From the NCBI GenBank assembly GCA_946811185.2, contig OX328112.1, positions 25,429,242 through 25,493,241 of the forward strand: a stretch of 64,000 nt of DNA, given 5' to 3'. The notes under the pieces are model-generated. The model made no database searches. It saw only the letters and a list, made by a program, of their open reading frames with translations, and was not told the origin of the DNA. Made by a program: the position numbers and the translations under genes. Positions 35,686 to 45,239 of this stretch are shown one piece after another; the first letter of the stretch is position 1; the number at the start of each line of letters is the position of its first letter. Origin of the DNA: Hippopus hippopus (taxonomy: Eukaryota > Mollusca > Bivalvia > Cardiida > Cardiidae).

Positions 35686-36828
35686 AACAAGAGGGCCATG
35701 ATGGCCCTGTATTGCTCCACTGGCTTTTTAACCCTTTACCACACAAATCGAAGTGTTAATGACACTGAAAGAGAAGGCTTTCAAAAACATTGTGAGAAAA
35801 GGACAACATGTTGTCAGCCAGTATTTTCTCTTTTTCCCACTACGTTTCCTAACCTATCAAAGACAGAAATAGTCATTTAAGCTACATTCAATTTGTTTTT
35901 TTGCAATGGCTTTAAACTTGGTACAGTAAAATAAAAATTGTCATTTCTTAAAGAGTAAAATTAACGTATCATGCATTTGGCATTCACAGAGACATACAGC
36001 ATAAAAAGTCTGTACGGTAATAAACTTACTTTGAAAACATAACCTTCACCCCACCAGCCAAACAAAAACAGTCATATCTTTTTAAATGCAAAGATAATGT
36101 CAGTGAATACAAGCAGGTTCATTCATTAGCATGAAAGGTAAAGTTCTGAAAAAATTTGAGTGATAGAAACCTTACTTTAAACATTCCATTCATGTGAGCA
36201 TAACTATTAGCATCAAAATAAATCACTCTCCCTTAAAACAGAACATTTCCTCTCCAAAAAACTTGAATACCAAACTCCAATAATGTAAAACTGCAGTAAG
36301 ATAATCAAGGGAGGTAAATAGTAACAAACTTTATCTTGTAAAATAGGAGTTATTTCCCTTGATTACTATTTTGAATTACAGTCACTATATAAGCCCATGT
36401 TAAACTTGTGATCTCAGAGCCAAATTTGACCCCAGGGCTATAATATGAAGGAATTTGATAGAGGTCTATTAGATCAAGCGACATGCCAAATTTGGTAGCC
36501 CTGGGCCTTATGGTTTCAGACAAGAAGATTTTCAAAGATGTTCAATATTTTTCAGTTTTGTTGCCATGGTAACCACAGTTTTTGAAGGAATCAAATTCTT
36601 TCAAGAAATTCTAAAGAGGACCATGGCAGGATCATTTCTGTGAAGTTTCATCAAATTTGGATGGGTAGTTTCAGAGAAGAAGAAATTTGAAAAAAAAGTT
36701 AACAGTGCACGGACGGACGCAGACGGACGTAGGGACGCACGGACGGACGCAGGGACGCACGGACGGACGCACGACGGACACTGGGCCATGACATAAGCTC
36801 GCTGGCCTTTGGCCAGTGGCGCTAAAAA
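35686..36828 (+). repeat. Composite repeat F, copy 2
   Basis: Collinear with copy 1 over its whole length, including the nested family A copy (35728-35953). It differs by an expanded GGACGGACGCAGGGACGCAC block at 36710-36775 and small indels. Confidence 0.9.
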
Positions 36829-36889
36829 GTGTTAACAAAAAATATACAGTTTTATTGCTAATAAAATTGAAAATAAAATGCTGTTTGCT

Positions 36890-37101
36890 GGTAAGGGATT
36901 TTCACGAGCTTGAGAAAGAGGCTTTTGAAAACATTGAGGAAAAAGGAGAAAATGCTGGTAACCAGCATTTTCTCCTTTTCCCACAATGTTTTCAACCCTA
37001 TCAGAGAGCTTAAGCTCATTTGTACCAATTCTGAATTTGTCATCTGCATATGTTTTGAATTTGAAGTAGCCTTAAATTTGTTGTTTGGTAAGGGATTAAG
37101 A
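36890..37101 (+). repeat. Family A foldback MITE
   Basis: A forward copy with perfect core, right end TTTGGTAAGGGATTAA. Confidence 0.9.
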
Positions 37102-37257
37102 GATATTTCCTTCCCTACCAGAAAAAAAGAACGCCTTAGCAAAGAAATCTGTTTTTTATGACCCTGAGGATGAAAGAGTTTGAAAACAATGTGGAAAAAA
37201 GAGAAAATGCAGACCAAAAAATTTTCAAAAGATGTGTTCCTTTGATGAAGGGTTATT

Positions 37258-37452
37258 ACTCTTTACCAAATGACACAATTTTAGACAAAATAAATGCCAC
37301 TCAAATATTTAAATTTGTCAGTGAAATGGCAGAAAACATTGTGGGAAAAGGAGAAAATACTGGTTACCAGTATCTTCTCCTTTTTCCACAATGTTTTCTA
37401 TACATCATTTTCTTCAGGGTCGTTAAAAGTTTGGATTGTGTGGTGAAAAGTT
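37258..37452 (-). repeat. Family A foldback MITE
   Basis: A reverse copy with a small deletion in the left arm and core GGAGAAAATACTGGTTACCAG compensated on the other arm. Confidence 0.88.
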
Positions 37453-37874
37453 ACTGACCCCATGTGCTCTATTTCAGAACTTATGAACAATAAAAATTCT
37501 AACAAAAATATGTCAAAACCAACAACAACAAATCTTCTATTAAAAAAAAAGAAAAGTTTAATCTATAAAAATAAAAATGTTAACAATAACAAGAACCGGT
37601 TTAGTAAAAATAACAAAACAATATCATAACTGTCCCATGATAATTGTGCAAGGTGGAAAATAAGGAATGATCCATGATTGGACCATCAGTATGATGCATT
37701 GGAATTACTAGTTTGTGAGCTCATTCCTTGTGCACAAAATTTAATGCTTTCAAATGCACTGGTATGCATTGTCTTGCAGACCACATAAAAAACAAAATGG
37801 CAAAAAAGGGAAATTGCCCACGACAAGCAACTGCCACTCATGCCACATCTTTTTGTGTTTTTGTGGTTGAATCT

Positions 37875-38495
37875 TTTTCCACTTGATCCCCAAGGAAGAC
37901 GGCTTTTGAAAACATTATGGGAAGAGGAGAAAATAGTGGTAACCAGCATTTTCTCCCTTTTCTGCAATGTTTTCTGAATTTCCAAAAACTGGTTTCACTT
38001 TTTGAGTTACGTTTTTTTGTTGTCTGCAAATGCTTTGCATTTGGACAGGTCTAAAAATTTTGGCAATTTTTAGACTTGTCCAAATTCAAAGTACTTGAAG
38101 AGGACAAATTAAATATGGCTAAAATAATTGATTTTATCTTTGAACGAATGGAAAACATCACGGGAAAAGGAAAAAACGCTGGTTACCAGCATTTTCTACT
38201 TTCCCATAAAGTTTTCAAAAGCCTTCTTCCTCAAGGTTGGTCAAAAACTTAGAATTGTTTAGTAGAGGGTCACACCTTGTAACCACACCTATTTTTTGTA
38301 AATTACATGTACATGTATCAGCTTTAACCCTTTAAAAGGCTTTTGAAAACATTGTGGGAAAAGGATTTTCTCTTTTTCTCACCGTGTTTTTTATTTTTTT
38401 AGGAGCAAGTTGCATCAGTGAGACCACATACAATTTGTTGTCTGTCAATGCTTTCAACTTGGATGATCAAGTTTACGATTTTGTTGGTGAAGGGT
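37875..38495. repeat. Cluster of three diverged family A copies
   Basis: A forward copy near 37875-38060, a reverse copy 38065-38275 (core CATCACGGGAAAAGGAAA) and a forward copy 38325-38495 with a reduced core. Confidence 0.75.
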
Positions 38496-38688
38496 TCAAC
38501 TCTCTTACAATATTTTCTTTGCATTTATATAAAAAAGTTATCCTCTGCCTGCTAATGCATGATCCACAACATGGGGGGTGTTCAGGATGATGGGTAAACT
38601 GGCAGCCTGTAAACTATCTTTGTATCAACAACAGGTAACTGAATCCTTATAAGTCTTGTTTCTGCCCAGTTTTTAAATTTAATAAAGG

Positions 38689-39288
38689 CTTGGTCAGACT
38701 GGCTAACGGATATGTAACGGAGGGAAAACGGACAAAAACATGCAGAATTTGGTTATCCAGTGACAAAATTCATCTCCTATGCCGCTCGAGGCTCACGCGA
38801 TCGGTGTGTGGAATGAAGAAGCCATAAAATGACCCCACGAGTACCGCACATGTAACGGAAAAAACGCATGTTTACTGAATATGTACCTGATAATAAACGG
38901 TCTATTAACGGGTACCACCGTACGAGTAACGGACTTGTACTGGATAAAACGGAAATGCAATGCATGAGAACCGGACAAAACGTTCTTCCAACGTACGATG
39001 AACGGAAATGTACCGAACACTAACGTACGAGGAACGTACCGGTCACTAGACATGCCGAGGGTATAAATAGTCAGATGCATCCGAAGTCTGTCATTTGCAT
39101 GTCTCTGTCCGTTTTGTCCGGTGGAAATTTTTGAACATGCTCAAAACTTCCCACTGGACGGAACGGACATCACCAGATGTCGCCGGACAAGTAGCGGATT
39201 CACCGGATAAGAAACGAACATAAAACGGATACGAACGGATAAAATGATTTTATATCCGTTACTTGTCCGTTAGCTCGGTGTGACCAAG
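38689..39288. mobile_element. 600-bp foldback element with CTTGGTCA ends
   Basis: Terminal inverted repeats CTTGGTCAGACTGGCTAACGG and CCGTTAGCTCGGTGTGACCAAG. The interior is rich in CGGAnAA and ACGGAC words and more GC-rich than its surroundings. A TATAAATAG motif sits at 39063. Two overlapping minus-strand frames are likely composition artefacts. Confidence 0.82.
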
Positions 39289-39635
39289 GTTCTCAATACT
39301 GCAAAATTTCAATTGTGATTCTATTTATGCACAGAGATAGACCCTATCAATAAAGATTAAATTCTTTAGCGAGTTTGATAAATTGATCGGGGTCAGAAAA
39401 ATCTTTGTCATGTAAAAAATTAAGCCAAAGAAAAAATTTACTCAGTTATTTTATAACAAATTAAGGCTTTCTGATTGATGGATTTGGTACATATGAAAAC
39501 CAATAGCTGCCCTCAATAAATCAGGTGTTTGCATTATTTATTGTAATTAGTACAGTAATGAATTTACCCTTTGAGCACCAAACAAACAATTCAGATCATT
39601 TTAATTCCATTACTAAGACCCAAATAGATCTAATA

Positions 39636-40014
39636 TTAATTGAAAGTGACTACAAATGCTAAAAGTAAACAAAGTGGGTTTTAAAATGCATTTCAATTTC
39701 AACCATACCATTTAAAAGTATGGAAATTATTGTGAAAATGACAATCTGTAATTGTATGGTTGGTCCAAGTGTTAGTAGCTGGGAGAGAAATTCATTTCAA
39801 AACTAGGTTAAAACCTGCAGGGTCACTCTATCTTTTGTTTTGTTTTTGCCTGACTTTAAAATTCATTTTTCTGCCAGCGATAGGTAATTGGAAACGGCCA
39901 CACTTTAAGCGACTGTCATCTTTACAATATTTTCCACTCTCTTCAACGGTGTGATTTCAATTTAAATTCATTTTAACACCTGCTTTGATTTTTTGGCCGC
40001 TATTGGGCCATTAA
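39636..40014. mobile_element. TTAA-flanked foldback element (family T), copy 2
   Basis: Aligns end to end with 22179-22556 (shared ACCATTTAAAAGTATGGAAA and ATTATTGTGAAnnTGACAAT) and is bounded by TTAA. The terminal bases are diverged from copy 1. Confidence 0.87.
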
Positions 40015-40079
40015 ACTTTGCTCTTGTCAAGTTCATCTTGGCAAAGTGGACAGTGGATGTCAAAGATCGGGGTTTCTAT

Positions 40080-40265
40080 TCACTAACCATAATAAACTGC
40101 ATTTTGAGTCTTGTTCTGGACTAAGAAAGTAACACAGTTTATGACTGGCTGAACCAAATGGTTTATTTTTGGTTTAGCCAATCATAAAATGCATTACATG
40201 TACTTTAAAAATTTAGAAAAATCTTGAAAACTAGGCTAAGAATGTTATTAATGTGGTTGGTGAAG
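40080..40265. repeat. Family I foldback
   Basis: GACTGGCTGAACCAAATGG and TTGGTTTAGCCAATCATAAA are inverted. Outer segments CTATTCACTAACCAT and ATGTGGTTGGTGAAGAC are also inverted. Confidence 0.75.
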
Positions 40266-40504
40266 ACAAACCCAGGCTTCATGTTTTGTGCAGTTTGATC
40301 TTGATCTACACTGGCTGCAAAGGCACATTAAGTTCCAAAAGAAGCTTCAAGGGTTAAATGAACAGATGGCAGCATTATAGATCCATTGGCTATATCCTAG
40401 ATCAGACTGCATAGAATGCAATCTGATCTTCAATACAAACTGATATATATAAATATAAAGTGAGAAAATTTGGCCTACACAGTTTGAAAATACAATAATC
40501 AGAG

Positions 40505-40895
40505 TCTGTATTCACCAACCACTCTTAAGGATAGGGCACCCTAATGCGGATTCCTGAAACATTGCCTTACATCGCCGAAAAAAGTATGGATTCAGCTAAG
40601 ACTCGGGTAATCTGTAATCGATTGGCGGATAGATGCTGGTTCCCTGCATTGATTATGGATTACCCGAGTCTTAGCCGAATCCATACGATGAAAGACCATG
40701 TTACACGAATCCCATTAGAGTGCCCTATCCTTAAGAACATTCTTAGTCTTATTCTTTTAGATTTTCTAAACTTGAAAGTAACACAACTTTTGATTGGCTA
40801 AACCAAATGGTTTAGCCAATCAAAAGTTGTGTTACTTTTAAATTTAAAAAAAGAATTTGGAGAATAAGACTAAGAATGTTCTTAAGAATGGTGTC
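40505..40895. repeat. Two nested palindromes (family I with an inserted hairpin)
   Basis: One palindrome spans 40518-40736: CTTAAGGATAGGGCACCCTAATG pairs with CATTAGAGTGCCCTATCCTTAAG, with inner arms ATTCAGCTAAGACTCGGGTA inverted. A second, 40737-40893, has the stem CAACTTTTGATTGGCTAAAC and its complement. Confidence 0.85.
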
Positions 40896-41012
40896 ATGAA
40901 ACCACAATGTATTCAGTTCCTTTGTTCAACTCTTCACCTTACAGTCTTCAGTTTTGACGGTCCTAAGGAAGTAGCATTTTGAAACCACTGAGTGGTATCA
41001 ATATCTAAGATT

Positions 41013-41212
41013 TTTACCCTTTACCATATAATCCTGAGTTTTAACGACCCCAAGAAAACAAGCATTGGAAAACACTGGTAACAGCTTTTTCTCCTTTTCC
41101 AACAGTGTTTTGTATAATTTACAAGACCAATACCATCATTTCATATTATCTTCTGCATACACTTTCATTTTTGACAAGTCTAATATTTTTTTCATCTGAT
41201 AAATGGTAAAGT
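41013..41212 (+). repeat. Family A element, diverged
   Basis: CCCTTTACCATATAATCCTGAG start, core ACACTGGTAACAGCTTTTTC partly deleted. Confidence 0.78.
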
Positions 41213-41258
41213 GCTGCCAGCATCCAAAATTTTGAGTGAGAACTGCTTTAGCTCTAAC

Positions 41259-41400
41259 TCTATACCAAGTAATCAGGTATCTTACAACCCTGAGAGTATA
41301 GACCTTTGAATATATTGTAGAGAAAAGAATACAGTGCTGGTTACCAGCATTTTCTACTTCTCCAAAAATGTTTTATACTCTTCGGAAGACAAATCATTTA

Positions 41401-41432
<32 letters not shown>

Positions 41433-41765
41433 GGAGTTTAACACCGTTTTAATAGCTTAGGTAATATCATGGCGGTGAGTGCACCTATGCATGTGTTTCC
41501 TGGCTTTCTCACACCAGTACTGACACAACTTTCTTTCCAAGCCAATGACTACTTTCTCACATGCATCAGAGGTGAGAGGCAAAAAATCGCCGGCAAAGAA
41601 GGTTTGCCTCAACTGGGTATCAAACTCACAACCATCAGGTCATGAGTCCGATACACTAACAACTGAGCTACCCGGGCAGGCACAAATCATTTACGATGCA
41701 TTTAATATGTTGTCTGTAAATTTCTTCAATTTGGACAAGACTGGAATTTGTTTGGTGAAGGGTAA
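41259..41765 (+). repeat. Family A element split by a SINE
   Basis: The left part 41259-41400 and right part 41692-41765 (TTTACGATGCATTTAATATG ... TTTGGTGAAGGGTAAA) make one forward copy once the SINE is removed. Confidence 0.87.
41401..41691 (-). mobile_element. tRNA-derived SINE with 12-bp target duplication
   Basis: Flanked by ACAAATCATTTA at 41389-41400 and again at 41692-41703. Minus-strand head GGGTAGCTCAGTTGTTAGTG (A box) and GAGTTTGATACCC (B-box-like), body with GCATGTGAGAAAG, tail (CAAT)n at the left edge. The class relies on LINE machinery in trans. Confidence 0.92.
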
Positions 41766-43290
41766 ATGCTGCCGGTCTGATTGAGTTCGAATGCTACCTG
41801 CATACAAGACTTTGAGTGCTACCAGGGTCCAAGACTGAGTGCTGCCACTGTCCAAGACTTTGAAACCTACCAGCTTCAACTACTTCAATTGGTGCTGAAT
41901 ATCCATGACTTTGAGTGGTACTAGCATTAATGTCTTTTTTTATTACTGACATCAATAACTTTGAATGCTGGGGATATTTACTTGACTTTCAGTCCGGCTT
42001 GCGCCTAACGCTTTGAATGCCACGTCTGTAAAATGCTTTTGGTGCTGCTTGGGTTAAGGACTTTGATTGCTGCTGACGTCCATGACTAAGAATGCTGCTC
42101 CCATTCACCATTTCACATGTTGCTTGTGTCTGTGACTTGGATTTCTGTTGATGTCCATGACTTTGAGTGCAACTAACGTCCCCAACTTTGCCTGTGTCTG
42201 ACGTCAATGACTTTAATTGCTTTGGGTGTCCATGACTTTCTGTACTGATGTCTTCCATGACTTTATTTGCTGATGGCATCTGTAACTTTGTATTCTGCTG
42301 ATATCCATGACTTTGTGTGTTGTTACTGTCCAGGACTTTGAGTGGTGCATGCAACAATGACTTTGTCTGTTGCTGACGTCCATAACTTTGATTGCTGCGG
42401 ATATTTAAAACTTTGAGTGCAGCTGATGTCCATGTCTTTGAATGCTGCTGACGTCCGTGACTTTGAGGGCTGCTTGCTTGAACAGGTTTTGGTGTAACTA
42501 GCATTGATGACTGTGACTGGTGTAACTGTCTATGATTCGAGTGCTGTTGTAGTCCATGACTATGTTTGTTGCTAGCATCCACTACTTTGTTTTTTGCTGG
42601 CATCAATCCATTTGTATCTTGCTGATTTCTTTGGCTATGTTGCAATGCTGCTGGCATCAATCTATTTGTATACTGCTCATGTCCTTGCCTTTGTTGAAGT
42701 GCTGCGGGCATTTGTAACTTTGTATGTTGCTCTTGTCTTTGGCTGTGTTGGCTTGCTGCCAGCATTTGTAACTGTGTATCTTGCTCTCTCTGGCTACATT
42801 GGAGTGCTGCTGGCATTTGTAATTTTGTATGTTGCTCCTGTCTTTGCCTGTGTTGGCTTGCTGCCGGCATTCGTAACTGTGAATGTTGCTCATGTCTCTG
42901 GCTGCGTTGGCTTGCTGCTGGCATTAGTAACTGTGTATGTTGCTGAAGTCTTTGGCTGTGTTGGCTTGCTGCCGGCATTAGTAACTTTGTATGTTGCTGA
43001 AGTCTTTGGCTGTGTTGGCTTGCTGATGGCATCAATGACTTTGCCTTTTGCTCATGTCTATGACTTTGAGTGTTACTGATATCTCTAACTCTGATTGTGG
43101 CCGGCATCTGTAACTTTGTTTGCTGCTGATTTTCGTAAGTTTGAGAGTTGTTGATGTCAATGACTAAGTGTATTGGTGGTTTCCGTGACTTTGGGTGTTG
43201 CCGCACTGTATGTCTTTGGCTGCTAGTACTGCTGTCTATTACTTTGAGTGGTATTGGTGCCGAAGAGTTTGAGTGTGGATGATACCATGA
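41766..43290 (-). repeat. Minisatellite-like 75/54-bp repeat array
   Basis: At the DNA level the array has 75-bp units at both ends and 54-bp units in the middle (about 42590-43060). Units contain AAAGTCATGGACxxCAGC on the minus strand. The leftmost 220 bp (41766-41988) is diverged and not open. Confidence 0.85.
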
Positions 43291-43362
43291 ATTTGGACTG
43301 CTGATGTTGAAGACTTCAACCACCTCATCATCCTTGGGTCCATGACTTCGTCTGTTGCCCAT
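41989..43362 (-). CDS. Repeat-built Q/S/H-rich hypothetical protein (457 aa)
   Basis: The longest open frame in the window, ATG to stop. It begins MGNRRSHGPKDDEVVEV, which fits an N-myristoylation start (G2, S6). From about residue 38 it is built from repeats: 25-residue units (pattern LKVxDxxxTQSHGxQQxTKS) in the N- and C-terminal parts, flanking about eight 18-residue units (LMPAASQHSQRxQQHTKL) that look like the 25-mer minus seven residues. One unit is 17 residues, so every length change seen is a multiple of three. Basic and highly polar, no membrane segment, no known domain. Recognisable LKVLD/TQS repeats continue left of the stop to about 41765 with stops between them. It could be a lineage-specific structural or disordered protein, a terminal exon, or an open minisatellite. 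I cannot see a promoter or splice partner. Confidence 0.45.
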   Translation of the reverse strand: MGNRRSHGPKDDEVVEVFNISSPNSWYHPHSNSSAPIPLKVIDSSTSSQRHTVRQHPKSRKPPIHLVIDINNSQTYENQQQTKLQMPATIRVRDISNTQSHRHEQKAKSLMPSASQHSQRLQQHTKLLMPAASQHSQRLQQHTQLLMPAASQRSQRHEQHSQLRMPAASQHRQRQEQHTKLQMPAALQCSQREQDTQLQMLAASQHSQRQEQHTKLQMPAALQQRQGHEQYTNRLMPAALQHSQRNQQDTNGLMPAKNKVVDASNKHSHGLQQHSNHRQLHQSQSSMLVTPKPVQASSPQSHGRQQHSKTWTSAALKVLNIRSNQSYGRQQQTKSLLHAPLKVLDSNNTQSHGYQQNTKLQMPSANKVMEDISTESHGHPKQLKSLTSDTGKVGDVSCTQSHGHQQKSKSQTQATCEMVNGSSILSHGRQQQSKSLTQAAPKAFYRRGIQSVRRKPD

Positions 43363-43471
43363 GTGATGCAGTGAGACCTCCCCTAATATGGGACTTGTCC
43401 CAAGAAATTATATTCTAGTGTAAGTCCTTACTTTAGAGTGAGACTACCTTGACTGTCTTTAGAGCAAAAGA

Positions 43472-43593
43472 ATTCCACATGGAAGTCTTGGCTTCAGCCA
43501 AATTTCCCCGGGAAAAAACCTCTATGCTTTACTGTAAAGTAGGTTTTCCCTAAGGAAATTTGGCAGTAGCATATCAAGACTTCACTTGGGAAC
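43472..43593. repeat. Foldback element
   Basis: Left arm CCAAATTTCCCCGGGAAAAAACCT pairs with right arm AGGTTTTCCCTAAGGAAATTTGG; outer arms TCCACATGGAAGTCTTG and CAAGACTTCACTTGGGA also pair. It lies about 110 bp upstream of the hypothetical ORF's start. Confidence 0.85.
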
Positions 43594-43766
43594 TTCTGAT
43601 TTAGTGTCACTTAATATGTATTAAAAGGGGCTGTTATATATATAACAATTTGATGATCAGGGCTTTATAATAATTAAATTTCACAAGACGTCATGGTACA
43701 AGGGACATGGCTTGTCATACTAACTATCAATACAGTAACCTAACAGACTAACCTTCTTCAGGTTTA

Positions 43767-44190
43767 AACCTTTACCACACAATCCTGAGTTTTAAAGACT
43801 CTGAGGAAGAAACCTTTAGAAATATTGTGGGAAAAGGAGAAAATGCTAGTAACCAACACTTTCTTCTTTTCCCCACAATGTATTCTATCTTATCAAGGAC
43901 AAATCACAGCAAAAGCAGCATAATTTCATGTGTCAACTACAATTGCTTTAGAATTCCACAAGTCTAAAAACTTGTTGTTTGTTTGAAAAAGGGTTTGATT
44001 CTTATCAGACAAAAACATTTTGGTCAAGTCAGTTTTAAGAACATTTGCACACAACAGACAAAATATAGCACAAATGACTGGATTCATTTTTGAAAGGGTA
44101 GAGAACATGGGGGGAAAAGGAAAAAGGCTTGTTACCAGCATTTTCTTATTTTCACAAAAAGTTTTAAAAAGCCTTAGATATAAGATCATA
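43767..44190. repeat. Two family A copies, inverted relative to each other
   Basis: A forward copy 43767-43990 (TTTAAACCTTTACCACACAAT start) is followed by a diverged reverse copy 43990-44190. Confidence 0.8.
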
Positions 44191-44435
44191 AAAACTCTAG
44201 ATCTGCTGATCCTTAAAGGTTTATTGAAAATTTTAATGTTAATTGATATGACCTATTCATCAGGATAATTGCTGTCATAACCCTTTATCTATCATAAATC
44301 ATTACCGCAGATAACAAATTTTAGACTTCTCTAAACTGAAAGCATTTGCAGATATCAAACTAAATTCTGTTTAACCCTTTACCAGATGACAAAGTTTTAG
44401 ACTGGTCCAAACTGAAAGTATCTGCAGATAACAGA

Positions 44436-44664
44436 TTAACCCTTTACCAAACAATCCCTGGTTTTTACGACCCAGAGGAAGAAGCCTTCTGAAAACATTG
44501 TGTGAAAAGGAGAAAATGCTGGTAACCAGCATTTTCTCCTTTTCCCACAATGTTTTCTACTCTTCTAAAGTCAAGTTTCAATTTTTGAGTCATGTTTTTT
44601 TTGTCATCTGCAAATGCTTTCAATTTGGACAAGTCTAAAATTTTGTCGTTTGCTAAAGAGTTAA
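44436..44664 (+). repeat. Family A foldback MITE
   Basis: A complete forward copy with TTAA at both ends, preceded by two left-end fragments (44290-44370, 44375-44435) and followed by a truncated reverse copy sharing TTAA 44661-44664. Confidence 0.93.
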
Positions 44665-44935
44665 ATGTGACTCAAATGATTGTATGTGTGTCTGCAAGAG
44701 AAGAAACATTGTAGAAAAAGAAGAAAATGCTGGTTACCTTTTCCCACAAAGTTTTCAAAGGGCATTTTATAAATTAACAGCAGTGACACTGTTGTTCACA
44801 TTCAAATAAGCCGTTCACACGAATTCGTGACGTCATTCACTGCATAGTTTGCACGAACACTTGGATTTCATCCGAACATGGGTCAGTTAAACATAAATTT
44901 TTGAGTCACATGTATTTTGTTGCCTGCAAATGCTT

Positions 44936-45180
44936 CATCCTTCAAGGGTAGAATGCCCTTTAGCGGACACACTTCGGCTATTTTGTTATTTTGTCAATAA
45001 CATCTGCCCATTATTTGTTACCCATTCGATTTTACAAAGGAATTTTAAACTGAAAATAAGTAGGGTGTGGGGGGTGGCAGCTCCCAAGTAGTAATCAAGT
45101 ACTTATTTATAAGTATTTATGTGTCTCGGTATTTATGTGTCTTCTATAGTGCATTCTACCCAAGTGCAGTTGACCCGCTT
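44936..45180. mobile_element. Small element inserted in a family A arm, GCTT flanks
   Basis: The family A sequence AAATGCTT/TCAATTTGGACAAG is interrupted here. GCTT stands at 44932-44935 and again at 45177-45180. The insert has inverted ends containing GGGTAGAATGC and GCATTCTACCC. About 241 bp excluding one GCTT. Not assigned to a superfamily. Confidence 0.78.
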
Positions 45181-45239
45181 TCAATTTGGACAAGTTTCAG
45201 ATTTTGTAATTGCAAAGGGATAACCCTCAAAAAAAAGGT

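Noticed and set aside
38793..39080. Two overlapping minus-strand frames of 62 and 95 codons
   Set aside because: They overlap inside a foldback element of biased composition, with no similarity recognised and no splice support.
42594..43079. 161-codon plus-strand frame inside the repeat array
   Set aside because: It is the shadow of the minus-strand array: 54-bp units leave the opposite strand open too, and it lacks the diverged terminal parts that support the minus-strand frame.
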